A DNA stretch of 37,755 nt from Prevotellaceae bacterium UBA2738 (lineage in GTDB: Bacteria; Bacteroidota; Bacteroidia; Bacteroidales; Bacteroidaceae). The first letter of the stretch is position 1; each line of letters starts with the position of its first letter. The position numbers and the translations under genes were made by a program. Shown piece after piece: positions 1 to 8,793 of the stretch. Location: NCBI GenBank assembly GCA_002353585.1, contig DEJW01000039.1, forward strand, positions 1 to 37,755, given 5' to 3'. The notes below the pieces were generated by a model. It was not told the origin of the DNA, searched no databases, and worked only from the letters and a program-made list of their open reading frames with translations.

Positions 1-477
1 AACCCAGTTACGAAGACTCAGCCTTAAAAGCAAGCCCCTCAATGGGGCTTCGCTTTTAAAAGTTCAATGGTTTTAAGACAAAAACATAAAAAACCCCTGT
101 CAAGGGCATAAGTCTTTCAGACTCTCGCAGCCCTTCAAGTCACATGGCCTTTATGAGCAAGCTCCTAAGTCCATGCCCCTTGCAGTCCTGCACCTTCCTA
201 ACGTCAGGTTATGACCTTGCCAGGAAAAACATTAAAAAACCACCATGAGGAGTGTGTAATCTTTGTTTTTCAGGCTTTGAAAAAGCCGGGGGTTTTCCAT
301 GATGAGATAGAAATCCCTGAAAGGGTAACGATATCAGTGATAAGACTGTCTGGAAGCTTGCTTACAAGCAGGATTATTGCTCATAGCGTTAAGAACTCGA
401 TAGAGTTTCTATCTCAGAAATGGGGTTTTTATGGTTTTTGTTAAAATAAAAATTTCTAACTACTAAAATCAAAAGTT
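1..477. other. Leading region with no convincing gene
   Basis: I find no protein I can support here. A 77-codon open frame at 211-444 has no recognisable family and no promoter or ribosome site, so I do not call it. The stretch does carry structure: a strong hairpin at 23-62, a small hairpin at about 272-286 (GGCTTT/AAAGCC), and a 10-base inverted pair, GAGATAGAAA at about 304 and TTTCTATCTC at about 405. It may be the tail of an upstream gene plus the leader of the small gene at 478. In Bacteroidales the smalltalk gene often follows an HU-type DNA-binding gene, and any such gene would lie outside this window. Confidence 0.5.
23..62. terminator. Strong stem-loop, probable terminator of an upstream gene
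   Basis: AAAAGC-AAGCCCC pairs with GGGGCTT-CGCTTTT across the loop TCAAT, with one bulged base. The stem continues into the A and T runs on both sides. The composition and symmetry fit a bidirectional intrinsic terminator for a gene left of the window. A palindromic repeat element is the alternative. Confidence 0.5.
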
Positions 478-579
478 ATGTCTGAACAAGCGAAAAAGAA
501 TTGGAGCGTTATCATTAACGCCATACTAACGGCAATCTGTACTATACTGACTACCACCAGTTGCGTGAGTCACCTTTAG
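478..579 (+). CDS. Smalltalk family small protein (33 aa)
   Basis: The peptide starts MSEQAKKNWSVIINAI and ends in a short hydrophobic helix followed by TSCVSHL. Family knowledge: smalltalk peptides are about 30-residue Bacteroidales proteins with a charged N-terminus including a Lys-x-x-Trp motif, one hydrophobic helix rich in Ile, Leu, Ala and Thr, and a terminal Thr-Ser-Cys. Their function is unknown. They usually sit between an HU-type DNA-binding gene and an N-acetylmuramoyl-L-alanine amidase. Neither partner is visible here: on the right there is a terminator and then the opposite-strand trkH. The AT-rich leader ending in TCAAAAGTT just before ATG looks like the typical leader of this family. 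The assignment is from memory of the family pattern, because the protein is too short for motif proof. Confidence 0.65.
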   Translation: MSEQAKKNWSVIINAILTAICTILTTTSCVSHL

Positions 580-606
580 GTGACAAAGGACTAAGTTATA
601 AGCGTG

Positions 607-645
607 ATGGGCAGACCCTCAATTGAGAGCCTGCCCATTTTCTTT
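607..645 (+). terminator. Intrinsic terminator after the smalltalk gene
   Basis: ATGGGCAG pairs with CTGCCCAT, and the inner CTCAATTGAG is itself palindromic. The tail TTTTCTTTT follows. It lies 28 bases after the stop codon of the 33-residue gene. Confidence 0.75.
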
Positions 646-668
646 TGCACCTTTTGCACCTTTTGCAC
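642..668 (+). repeat. Tandem 9-bp repeat, three copies of CTTTTGCAC
   Basis: Three perfect head-to-tail copies lie between two terminators. Each copy resembles the Bacteroidetes -7 element plus its common downstream bases (TTTGCA), but no gene follows on the plus strand, so a promoter role is doubtful. Confidence 0.8.
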
Positions 669-687
669 TTTGAAATTATCCCCCCAC

Positions 688-709
688 AGCGCCACAAGGC
701 GCTTTTTTT
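688..709 (+). terminator. Intrinsic terminator, possibly bidirectional
   Basis: AGCGCC pairs with GGCGCT across ACAA and is followed by seven T. The T run suits plus-strand transcripts. The stem lies 14 bases past the trkH stop, so it may also stop minus-strand transcription. Confidence 0.75.
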
Positions 710-723
710 GAAGTAAAGTTTTA

Positions 724-2178
724 TTACCTGTCTCTCCAGAATGTAGGGGTGAAGATTATGAGCACAGAGAAAATCTCAAGACGTCCCATAAGCATGAGGA
801 TGGAACATACCCACTTGGCAAAATCAGGGAGTTCGTTCCACGACATGGTGGGACCTATCTCCATGCCCAGCGTAGGTCCGACATTACTCAGCGTGGAGAT
901 GGTGATGGTTATGGCGTTGGTGTTATCGACTCCTGCTGCTATCATGGCAAAGGCACAGATGATGCACAGCAGACAATAGACGGAGAGGAATGCAAGCAGC
1001 GTAACTCTTCGCTGCATGGGCACGTTTGTGCCTGCAAACCTCAAAGGCAAGACTGCCTTGGGGTGGAGCATCTGACGGAACTCATTGCGTATGACCTTGA
1101 GCAGCATGACACACCTCACGCTCTTGAATCCGCCTGAGGTGCTGCCTGCACAGGCTCCCATGAACATACACACGGCGAGCACCACCCACGTGACATGAGG
1201 CCATAGGGCTGCATTATCGTTGAACAGTCCTGTGGTGGTCATAAATGACACGACCTGATAGATGCCACAACGGAAGGCATACTCGAGGTCGTAGTGGTTG
1301 CGCGTGACGAGCATATAGGTGATGAATGCCGTGAAGATGGCAACCATGAGACAATAGAACTTGAGTTCGGAATTGCTGAAGAAACCACGGAAATCGCCTC
1401 TTATGACTGCCCTGTAGAGCAACACGAAGTTTATGCCTGAAAGGAAGCAGAACAGCGTGCTGACATACTCTAATGCTGGCGAATGGAAATACTCTATACT
1501 CATATTATGGGTGGAGAATCCGCCTGTGGCAATGGTGGTCATGGCGTAGTTGACGCTGTCAAACCAGTCCATGCCCAAGAGCTTGAAACTTACGAAGCAG
1601 GCTATGCTGAGGGTGAAGAAGATGGTCCAGATGGATTTTGCCGAGGTGGACAGCTTGGGGTGCAGCTTCGACTTCATCGGTCCTGTAGCCTCTGCTGCAA
1701 AGACTTTTACCGAACCTCCCACGAGCGAGGGCAATACGGCTATGGTGAAGAACACTATTCCCAGACCGCCTATCCACTGCGTGAAGGAACGCCAGAAGAG
1801 TATGCCGTGGGGCAGGCACTCCACATCATCGAGTATGGTGGCGCCTGTGGTGGTGAATCCTGAGATGGTTTCAAAATAAGCGTTGGTGAAATTGGTTATA
1901 TAGCCCCCAAGCATGAAGGGCAGTGAACCAAAGAGACTGAACACGCTCCACGACAGCGTGACCACAAGGAATGCCTCGCGACGTCTCATCAGACTGTCTG
2001 TCTTTCTGCCTACATAATGCAACACCACAGCGGCTACCATCGTAATGACGATGGAAACGGCGAATGGCAACAGGTCTGACTCCCTATACCACACCGAAAC
2101 GCCGAGACATATAAGCATGAAGAGCGATTCGAGCACTAAGAGCGAACCTAATATTTTGCTGATAAGGCGATAGTTCAT
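724..2178 (-). CDS. trkH: Trk/Ktr potassium uptake channel subunit TrkH
   Basis: Inner-membrane pore subunit of a Trk-type potassium uptake system, 484 residues, the usual TrkH length. The four membrane-pore-membrane repeats are visible through their selectivity loops: TTTGAT at 109-114, then loops around TTIATGGFS, MTTTGLFND and TLSNVGPTLG. The start ATG lies one base after the trkA stop codon, so the two are probably translationally coupled. TrkA binds nucleotide and gates TrkH, which fits this order. It is the last gene of the asd-dxs-trkA-trkH run and is followed by a hairpin at 688-709. Nothing is missing; the product ends with a normal hydrophobic helix and a basic tail. Confidence 0.95.
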   Translation of the reverse strand: MNYRLISKILGSLLVLESLFMLICLGVSVWYRESDLLPFAVSIVITMVAAVVLHYVGRKTDSLMRRREAFLVVTLSWSVFSLFGSLPFMLGGYITNFTNAYFETISGFTTTGATILDDVECLPHGILFWRSFTQWIGGLGIVFFTIAVLPSLVGGSVKVFAAEATGPMKSKLHPKLSTSAKSIWTIFFTLSIACFVSFKLLGMDWFDSVNYAMTTIATGGFSTHNMSIEYFHSPALEYVSTLFCFLSGINFVLLYRAVIRGDFRGFFSNSELKFYCLMVAIFTAFITYMLVTRNHYDLEYAFRCGIYQVVSFMTTTGLFNDNAALWPHVTWVVLAVCMFMGACAGSTSGGFKSVRCVMLLKVIRNEFRQMLHPKAVLPLRFAGTNVPMQRRVTLLAFLSVYCLLCIICAFAMIAAGVDNTNAITITISTLSNVGPTLGMEIGPTMSWNELPDFAKWVCSILMLMGRLEIFSVLIIFTPTFWRDR

Positions 2179-2179
2179 A

Positions 2180-3526
2180 TCAGTTGAAAAGTTTCTCGAT
2201 GCGTTTTACCTCAGTGTTATGACAGAACACCATCACGATGTCGCCTGCCTCTATCTGTGTGCCACCCGTGACGAGCATTCCCTCGCCGTCGCGCACCAGT
2301 CCACCGATAGTGCATCCTGCAGGTAAGGAGAGTTCAAAGATTTTCTTCTTGGTTATGGGCGAACCCTTCTGCGCCGTAAACTCAGCCACATCGGCACGTG
2401 CCTGCATGAGGAAGCGCACATTGGTGGCACTGCCCTCGAGCATCATCTCGTAGATGCGTGAGGCTGCTATTGCCTTCTTATTGATTATGGTGCCTATATC
2501 GAGACTCTCAGCCATGTCGATATAGTCCACATTCTCAACCACGGCAACGGTCTTGCGCACACCTATGCGCTTGGCTGCCAGACAGGCAAGGATATTGGTC
2601 TCGCTATTGCCTGTGAGCGCCACGAATGCCTGGGTATTGCGTATGCCTTCCTCAAGGAGCAGCGAGGTGTCGCGTGCATCGCCGTTAATGACGAGCTCAC
2701 CCTTGCCAGGCAACAGGTCGTTGAGTTTTTCGCAACGCTGGGGGTCTATCTCTATTATCTTGGTGTGCATGTATTCAGGCATGGTGTGGACGGTGCGCAG
2801 GGCACATTTTCCGCCACCCATAATCATGACGTTGCTCACATCGGTATAGTCTTCCTTGCCCACCATCTTGCGTACGTAAGGTATGTAGTCGCGGGTGGTC
2901 ATGAAGTACGCCATATCATAGAGTTCGAGGGTGTCGTTACCACCTGGTATGATGGTCTCGTTGCCACGTTTGATAGCCACCACATGATATGGCTCGGTGG
3001 CTCCACACACCTCCTTGAGCGGACGGCGCAGTATGTGACAGTTCTCTCTGAGCTTTATGCCAAGCATAATCAGGGCACCACCGTGCACATCCCACCGCTG
3101 GCGCACCCACGACATCTTCAGTCCGTTGATGATATCCTGGGCTGCAAGCATCTCAGGGTATATGACTGAGTCGATACCCATCTTCTTCAGCGTGCTCTCG
3201 TTCTTGGGCGAAGCATATTCGTAATCCTCCACCTTTGCCACCGTCTGCTTGGCACCTAAGGACTTGGCTATGCCACAGGCACACATGTTAACCTCCTGGT
3301 CGTTGGTAACGGCTATGAACAGGTCGGCATTCTGCGTGTCTATGGCACGCAGCGCCTTGATGCTTATGGGCGATGCCTCAAACGAGAGTATGTCTAAGTC
3401 TTGTCCCAGACTCTCCAGTGCCTCGGCGTCCTCATCGACTATGATGATATCCTCACTACTGTTGCGACTAAGCAGCGATGCGAGGTATTTGCCTACGGCC
3501 TGTGCACCTGCTATGATTATTTTCAT
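2180..3526 (-). CDS. trkA: Trk potassium transporter regulatory subunit TrkA
   Basis: Cytoplasmic, peripheral membrane subunit that gates TrkH in response to nucleotide, 448 residues. It is a tandem duplication: an RCK/Rossmann half (residues about 1-130) with a TrkA_C lobe, then a second RCK half from about 230 with another TrkA_C lobe at the end. The first glycine motif reads GAQAVGKYL, close to the usual GxGxxG but with Gln in place of the second Gly. The second reads MGGGKCA. Acidic residues closing the second Rossmann strand (EDEDAEAL-like IIVDEDAEAL) suggest NAD(H) binding. The gene sits 27 bases after dxs and one base before trkH, in the same direction. Confidence 0.95.
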   Translation of the reverse strand: MKIIIAGAQAVGKYLASLLSRNSSEDIIIVDEDAEALESLGQDLDILSFEASPISIKALRAIDTQNADLFIAVTNDQEVNMCACGIAKSLGAKQTVAKVEDYEYASPKNESTLKKMGIDSVIYPEMLAAQDIINGLKMSWVRQRWDVHGGALIMLGIKLRENCHILRRPLKEVCGATEPYHVVAIKRGNETIIPGGNDTLELYDMAYFMTTRDYIPYVRKMVGKEDYTDVSNVMIMGGGKCALRTVHTMPEYMHTKIIEIDPQRCEKLNDLLPGKGELVINGDARDTSLLLEEGIRNTQAFVALTGNSETNILACLAAKRIGVRKTVAVVENVDYIDMAESLDIGTIINKKAIAASRIYEMMLEGSATNVRFLMQARADVAEFTAQKGSPITKKKIFELSLPAGCTIGGLVRDGEGMLVTGGTQIEAGDIVMVFCHNTEVKRIEKLFN

Positions 3527-3553
3527 TTTTTTAAGGTGTTGTTTTTTTAGGAG

Positions 3554-5476
3554 TTAAAGGGAGTTAGAGGGACGCTCCTTTTCAATAGTTGAGTTTATTT
3601 CTTCGGGGTCTATGCCCACCATGTGTTGCAGCTGCGACACGGTGCCATGCTCGACGAACGTGGTAGTAGGCATACCCAGACGCGTTACCTCAGGATGCAT
3701 GCCATGGGCTGACAGGTATTCGAGCACTGCAGAACCCAGTCCACCGTCCTTCACTCCGTCTTCAACGGTTATGACGTGCTGGCATGTCTGTCCCACATAG
3801 TCCAGTATGTCGGTATCTATCGGCTTGAGGTATCTCATATCGTAATGCACCACATGGCGTTGTGTCTCCTCGCTCAGCATGGAGAGTGCCTTCTGCACGT
3901 TATTGCCTATGGCGCCGATAGAGAGCACGGCAATCTCTCGTGCATCGCCGTCGAGAGTCTCAGGTGTCACTCTCCTACCCTTGCCCACCTCTAACGGCTC
4001 GAGCGGACACTGCCAGTCAACTTTCACGCCTCGTCCGCGTGGATAACGTATGACCACTGGTCCCTGATTGGGCAGCTGGGCTGTGTACATCATCTTGCGC
4101 AGTTCGTGCTCGTTCATCGGGGCACAGATGGTGAGGTTAGGTATGGGTCGGAGGGCTGCAAGGTCGAAGGCTCCGTGGTGTGTGGCACCGTCTTCGCCCA
4201 CTATGCCTGCACGATCAAGACACATCACCATGTTGAGCTTGGCAATCGCCACATCGTGTATTATATTGTCGTAGGCACGTTGTGAGAATGCGCTGTATAT
4301 GTTGCAGAACGGTATGAGCCCCTCTTTAGCCATGCCAGCTGAAAAGGTCACGGCATGTCCCTCGGCTATGCCCACGTCGAAGGCGCGGTCAGGCATGGCT
4401 GCCATCATTATGTTGAGCGAGCATCCTGTAGGCATGGCTGGCGTAACACCCACTATCTTGGGGTTCTTCTGTGCCAGTTCGAGCAGGGTATTGCCAAACA
4501 CATCCTGATATTTGGGTGGGAGGTTGTCACTTGACTCCGTTATGCGCTCGCCTGTCTCTGCATCGAATTTGCCTGGCGCATGCCATATCGTGGCTGCCTG
4601 CTCGGCGGGCTTGTAGCCCTTGCCCTTGACGGTGTGTATGTGTAAGAGCTTAGGACCTTTCATGCCCTTCAGCTGGCGCAACACTCTCACCATCTCCTTG
4701 ACGTTGTTGCCGTCAACAGGTCCGAAATAGCGTATGTTCATGCCCTCAAAGACGTTAGCCTGAGGCGACAGGGCTGCCTTCAGCGCATTGCCCAGACGGA
4801 TGGTCTTCTTACGGGTTGCCTCGTCAAGCCATCCGCGGCTTCTCAGCCATGTGGCTATGTTGTTACGCCATTTGTTGTATGACTCGTTGGTGTTCAAGGA
4901 CAGCAGATACTGCTTCATGCCCCCCACGCTACGGTCAATGGACATATTGTTGTCGTTGAGTATTATCAGCAGGTCGTTAGGCGAAGAGGAGACGTTGTTC
5001 AGACCCTCGTAGGCCAGTCCGCCACTCATAGAGCCATCGCCTATGACAGCCACCACATGGCGCTCCTCGCCCTGCAGTTTGTCAGCCACAGCCATTCCTA
5101 ATGCTGCGCTGATGCTGTTAGAGGCATGACCACACGTGAAGGTGTCATACTCACTCTCAGCAGGACAAGGGAACGGATGGAGTCCACCCAACTTTCTGTT
5201 GGTGTTGAATGTCTCACGTCGGCCCGTGAGTATCTTATGGCCGTAAGCCTGATGGCCCACGTCCCACACTATGCGGTCGTAAGGGGTGTTATACACATAG
5301 TGCAGTGCCACCGTCAGTTCTATCACACCAAGGCTCGAGGCAAGGTGACCAGGGTTAACGGACAGCTCCTTCACTATGTCGTCACGCAGTTCACTGCAAA
5401 TATCCGGCAAGACCTCCACATCCATTTTGCGCAGGTCAGCCGGATATTCTATTTTATTTAAATATTTGTAATCCAA
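3554..5476 (-). CDS. dxs: 1-deoxy-D-xylulose-5-phosphate synthase
   Basis: First enzyme of the MEP isoprenoid pathway. It joins pyruvate and glyceraldehyde 3-phosphate using thiamine diphosphate, and DXP also feeds thiamine and pyridoxal synthesis. The 640 residues are full length. The N-terminal thiamine-diphosphate domain has GDGSMSGG with the NDNNMSI metal-binding continuation (about 140-185). The pyrimidine-binding domain contains VGIAEGHAVTFSAGMA, and a transketolase C-terminal domain closes the protein. The start is TTG at 5474-5476, two bases after the asd stop. The next in-frame ATG would remove the conserved N-terminal segment Asn-Lys-Ile-x-x-Pro-x-Asp-Leu-Arg-Lys, so TTG is preferred. 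The gene is co-directional with asd and trkAH. Confidence 0.96.
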   Translation of the reverse strand: MDYKYLNKIEYPADLRKMDVEVLPDICSELRDDIVKELSVNPGHLASSLGVIELTVALHYVYNTPYDRIVWDVGHQAYGHKILTGRRETFNTNRKLGGLHPFPCPAESEYDTFTCGHASNSISAALGMAVADKLQGEERHVVAVIGDGSMSGGLAYEGLNNVSSSPNDLLIILNDNNMSIDRSVGGMKQYLLSLNTNESYNKWRNNIATWLRSRGWLDEATRKKTIRLGNALKAALSPQANVFEGMNIRYFGPVDGNNVKEMVRVLRQLKGMKGPKLLHIHTVKGKGYKPAEQAATIWHAPGKFDAETGERITESSDNLPPKYQDVFGNTLLELAQKNPKIVGVTPAMPTGCSLNIMMAAMPDRAFDVGIAEGHAVTFSAGMAKEGLIPFCNIYSAFSQRAYDNIIHDVAIAKLNMVMCLDRAGIVGEDGATHHGAFDLAALRPIPNLTICAPMNEHELRKMMYTAQLPNQGPVVIRYPRGRGVKVDWQCPLEPLEVGKGRRVTPETLDGDAREIAVLSIGAIGNNVQKALSMLSEETQRHVVHYDMRYLKPIDTDILDYVGQTCQHVITVEDGVKDGGLGSAVLEYLSAHGMHPEVTRLGMPTTTFVEHGTVSQLQHMVGIDPEEINSTIEKERPSNSL

Positions 5477-5478
5477 TG

Positions 5479-6537
5479 TTACTTTACGTTTCCTACCTTG
5501 ATAAGATATTCAGCTATCTGCACAGCGTTGAGTGCAGCTCCCTTCTTAATCTGGTCGCCAGAGAGCCAGAAGGTAAGACCGTTGTCGTTGGCAAGGTCTT
5601 CGCGCACTCTGCCTACATACACATCGTCCTTGCCTGCTGTGTAGAGAGGCATTGGGTAAGGCAGTCCCTGCATAGTCTCCTTAGTAGGGTCAGGATTAGC
5701 CTTAGCGCCCACCTTCTTAGGGTCGTCGATGAGGGTCACGCCCTGAGCGTTGCGCAGTGCCTCTTGAGCAGCCTCTACGGAAATCTTTTCCTCAGTCTCA
5801 ATCCATACAGCCTCAGAGTGAGCGCGGAGCGAAGAGATACGTACGCACATAGCTGAACAGCGAGCGTCGGTGTGCATAATCTTCTTAGTCTCGTTGAACA
5901 TCTTCATCTCCTCCTTGGTGTAGCCGTTGTCCTGGAACACGTCAATCTGAGGAATCACGTTATAGGCAAGCTGGTAGGCAAACTTGTTAACGGTAGGCTG
6001 CTGGTCGTTAGCCAGTTCCTTATACTGCTGCTTCAACTCAGCCATGGCAGCTGCTCCAGCACCTGATGCTGACTGGTAAGAAGCGATGTGAATGCGCTTG
6101 ATGTGAGACAGTTTCTCTAATGGTTGCAGACAAACCACCATCATGATAGTGGTGCAGTTAGGGTTGGCTATGATGCCACGAGGACGGTTAAGCGCATCCT
6201 CAGCGTTACACTCAGGCACCACCAGAGGCACATCGTTGTCCATGCGAAAAGCGCTTGAGTTGTCAATCATCACTGCACCATACTTGGTGATGTCATCGCA
6301 GAACTCCTTTGAAGTGCCTGCGCCAGCTGATGTGAAGGCTATGTCAACATCCTTGAAGTCGTCGTTATGCTGAAGCAGTTTCACCTCATATTCCTTACCA
6401 CGGAAGGTGTATTTGGTGCCAGCAGAACGCTGTGAGCCAAACAATACCAGTTCGTCAAGTGGAAAATTTCTTTCATCAAGTACACGGAGAAACTCCTGTC
6501 CTACTGCGCCTGATGCGCCTACAATTGCTACTTTCAT
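5479..6537 (-). CDS. asd: Aspartate-semialdehyde dehydrogenase
   Basis: Reduces aspartyl-4-phosphate to aspartate semialdehyde with NADPH, the branch step to lysine/diaminopimelate, threonine and methionine. I start at the ATG giving MKVAIVGASGAVGQEF, because the glycine-rich NADP loop (GASGAVG) is normally within the first 15 residues. A longer frame reaching 6618 would run through the promoter. The active-site Cys is in NPNCTTI, followed by the substrate loop around SYQSASGAG. Length is 352 residues, with an N-terminal Rossmann fold and a C-terminal dimerisation domain. This is the first gene of the asd-dxs-trkA-trkH unit and is divergent from the antiporter gene. Confidence 0.95.
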   Translation of the reverse strand: MKVAIVGASGAVGQEFLRVLDERNFPLDELVLFGSQRSAGTKYTFRGKEYEVKLLQHNDDFKDVDIAFTSAGAGTSKEFCDDITKYGAVMIDNSSAFRMDNDVPLVVPECNAEDALNRPRGIIANPNCTTIMMVVCLQPLEKLSHIKRIHIASYQSASGAGAAAMAELKQQYKELANDQQPTVNKFAYQLAYNVIPQIDVFQDNGYTKEEMKMFNETKKIMHTDARCSAMCVRISSLRAHSEAVWIETEEKISVEAAQEALRNAQGVTLIDDPKKVGAKANPDPTKETMQGLPYPMPLYTAGKDDVYVGRVREDLANDNGLTFWLSGDQIKKGAALNAVQIAEYLIKVGNVK

Positions 6538-6585
6538 CTTTGTTAGTATTTTCTTTTTTCGTTTGAATTCGTTTATATTTGCTTG

Positions 6586-6593
6586 CAAAAGTA
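6586..6593 (-). promoter_or_regulatory. Promoter -7 element for asd
   Basis: Read on the minus strand this is TACTTTTG, matching the Bacteroidetes TAnnTTTG box, about 49 bases before the asd ATG. No good TTTG is found 19-20 bases further upstream. Confidence 0.55.
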
Positions 6594-6635
6594 CAAAAAA
6601 ATGTGTAAACATTAGCATATTTCAGTTTTTTTTTG

Positions 6636-6643
6636 CACCTTTG
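6636..6643 (+). promoter_or_regulatory. Possible -7 element for the antiporter gene
   Basis: CACCTTTG, followed by CA, resembles TAnnTTTG with the first base changed and comes after a run of nine T. It ends only eight bases before the ATG at 6652, which would make the transcript leaderless or nearly so. Confidence 0.4.
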
Positions 6644-6651
6644 CAGTGAAA

Positions 6652-8793
6652 ATGTCAGGACTACTCCCCATATCAAGTCCAACGATAGCTTTTTTCGTTG
6701 TGCTATTGATAATACTCATCGCCCCAATAGTGATGAGCAAATTTCGCATACCCCATATCATAGGAATGGTGTTGGCTGGTGTCATCATAGGCAGATATGG
6801 CTTTAACATACTTGAGCGTGACTCATCATTCGAACTATTCGGGCGCGTAGGCTTGCTCTATATCATCTTCCTTGCAGGACTGGAGATGGACCTCGAGGGA
6901 CTGAAGCAGCACCTCAGACATGTGGGCATATTCGGATTGCTCACCTTCCTCGTACCATTCTCTATTACCTACGTAGCAGGCATTACCATACTGGGCTATA
7001 GTCCGCTTGCCACCATGCTGCTATCATGTATCATGGCATCAAACACGCTCATAGCCTACCCCATCGTGGCACGTTACGGTTTGCAGAAGCATAACGTAAC
7101 CACCCTATCCGTAGGTGCCTCCATGCTCTCACTGTTCACCTCGCTCGTAGTGGTAGCCGCTGTGGCTGGTTCACATAGTGCTGGAGGGGAATGGCATTTC
7201 TGGCCAGTATTTGTCATAAAACTCACTGCCTACTGCATGGCAATGCTTTATGTAATACCCCACCTCACGCGATGGTTCCTGAGACGATACAGCGATGCCG
7301 TCATGCAGTATATCTTCGTTATGGCGATGATGTTTATGAGTGCAGCCAGCTGCGAGATGATAGGCATAGAGGGCGTTGTGGGAGCATTCATCAGCGGACT
7401 TATTCTCAACCGCTTCATACCAACCATGTCGCCACTGATGAACCGCATAGAGTTCATAGGCAACGCACTCTTCATACCTTATTTTCTTATAGGTGTGGGA
7501 ATGCTAATCAATATACGACTCATGATGCAGACAGAAGTGCTCTTCATCGTCATGGTCATAGTAATAGTAGGCACACTGGGTAAGGCACTCGCATCATACA
7601 TATCATGTCTGCTCTTTCGTCTGTCGTGGCTTGACGGACATTTCATGTTCGGACTCACCTCAGCCCATGCAGCGGGCTCTATAGCCATGGCAATGATAGG
7701 TGTTAGCATGGCTAAGGCTGACGGCAGCGGTTATATCGTTGACGACGGCATGATGAACGGCGTAGTAATGATGATACTCTTCACATGCATCATCTCAACC
7801 ATCATCACTGAAAACTCAGCCCGTGCGCTCGTACTTAGGGAGGAAAAGAACAAACTCTCAGACCATCACCGTCTGGACAGTAAATTCGACGACGAGAAAA
7901 TACTTATACCAGTCAAGTATCCAGAAACCTGCGACACCCTCATGCACCTCGCTATTATGATGCGCAACCGTGAACTAAATCGCGGACTAATAGCCCTAAA
8001 CGTGGTGTATGACGATGAGGATGCTGAAACCAACCAGCGCAAGGGACAGCAGCTGCTCAAGCATGTAACCCAGACAGCCAACGCTGCCGATGTAAGGATA
8101 CAGACACAGGTGCGACTTGCCACCAACATAGGCAACGGCATAAAGCATGCGTTCAAAGAGTATGACTGCTCAGAGATAATACTCGGCGTGCACCTTCATC
8201 CCAACTCAAAACGAGTGTTCTGGGGTGAGTTTGCCCAGAGCGTGTTCAATAACCTCTCACGACAGATTATCATTGCCCGTTGCGGACAGCCTTTCTCAAC
8301 CCTCAGGGCAATACAGGTGGCAGTGCCATCGAGGGCAGAATATGAGCCAGGCTTCTACCGCTGGCTCGAAAGACTGTGTCGCCTTGCCAAGGCTTTGGAG
8401 TGCAAGATTGTGTTCCATGCCACCACCACCACCAATAAACTGATACAACAATACATAGTGCATCGTCATTCTTATGTCAGGGCTGAATATATAGAAATGG
8501 CGAAGTGGATAGGACTGAGAGACGTAGCAGCAAATACCCCTGACGACCACATGCTCGTAATAGTCACTGCACGTCAGGGCACCGTATCATATAAGGCTGC
8601 TATTGACAAACTGCCAGAAGAGATTACCGAATACTATCATGGCACCAACCTCATGATCATCTTCCCTGACCAGTACGGTCCCGCTCCTGAGGAACTCACC
8701 TTCACCTCCATACAGCATAAGGAGCAGGTATCAGCATACCAAGAACTCAAAAATTGGTGGCATAAATTCAAGACAGGCAAAGTGTCATTATAG
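6652..8793 (+). CDS. CPA2-type cation:proton antiporter with cytosolic USP-like region
   Basis: Inner-membrane sodium or potassium/proton exchanger of the KefB/NhaS family. Residues 1 to about 385 form the Na_H_Exchanger domain, with roughly 12 hydrophobic helices. Typical family segments are RIPHIIGMVLAGVIIG near the start and the crossover-helix region around CIMASNTLIAYPIVARYG. The remaining 320 or so residues are cytoplasmic and resemble two universal-stress-protein folds, a known accessory of Bacteroidetes CPA2 proteins. I start at ATG 6652; a GTG two codons earlier is also open. The stop overlaps the convergent recX stop by six bases. The transported ion cannot be read from the sequence. 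Potassium is a guess supported only by the nearby trkAH. Confidence 0.88.
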   Translation: MSGLLPISSPTIAFFVVLLIILIAPIVMSKFRIPHIIGMVLAGVIIGRYGFNILERDSSFELFGRVGLLYIIFLAGLEMDLEGLKQHLRHVGIFGLLTFLVPFSITYVAGITILGYSPLATMLLSCIMASNTLIAYPIVARYGLQKHNVTTLSVGASMLSLFTSLVVVAAVAGSHSAGGEWHFWPVFVIKLTAYCMAMLYVIPHLTRWFLRRYSDAVMQYIFVMAMMFMSAASCEMIGIEGVVGAFISGLILNRFIPTMSPLMNRIEFIGNALFIPYFLIGVGMLINIRLMMQTEVLFIVMVIVIVGTLGKALASYISCLLFRLSWLDGHFMFGLTSAHAAGSIAMAMIGVSMAKADGSGYIVDDGMMNGVVMMILFTCIISTIITENSARALVLREEKNKLSDHHRLDSKFDDEKILIPVKYPETCDTLMHLAIMMRNRELNRGLIALNVVYDDEDAETNQRKGQQLLKHVTQTANAADVRIQTQVRLATNIGNGIKHAFKEYDCSEIILGVHLHPNSKRVFWGEFAQSVFNNLSRQIIIARCGQPFSTLRAIQVAVPSRAEYEPGFYRWLERLCRLAKALECKIVFHATTTTNKLIQQYIVHRHSYVRAEYIEMAKWIGLRDVAANTPDDHMLVIVTARQGTVSYKAAIDKLPEEITEYYHGTNLMIIFPDQYGPAPEELTFTSIQHKEQVSAYQELKNWWHKFKTGKVSL

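Noticed and set aside
211..444. 77-codon open frame on the plus strand
   Set aside because: No family resemblance, no promoter or ribosome site, and it overlaps inverted repeats that suggest non-coding DNA.
6538..6618. N-terminal extension of asd
   Set aside because: It would add 27 residues before the glycine-rich loop and run through the TACTTTTG promoter box.
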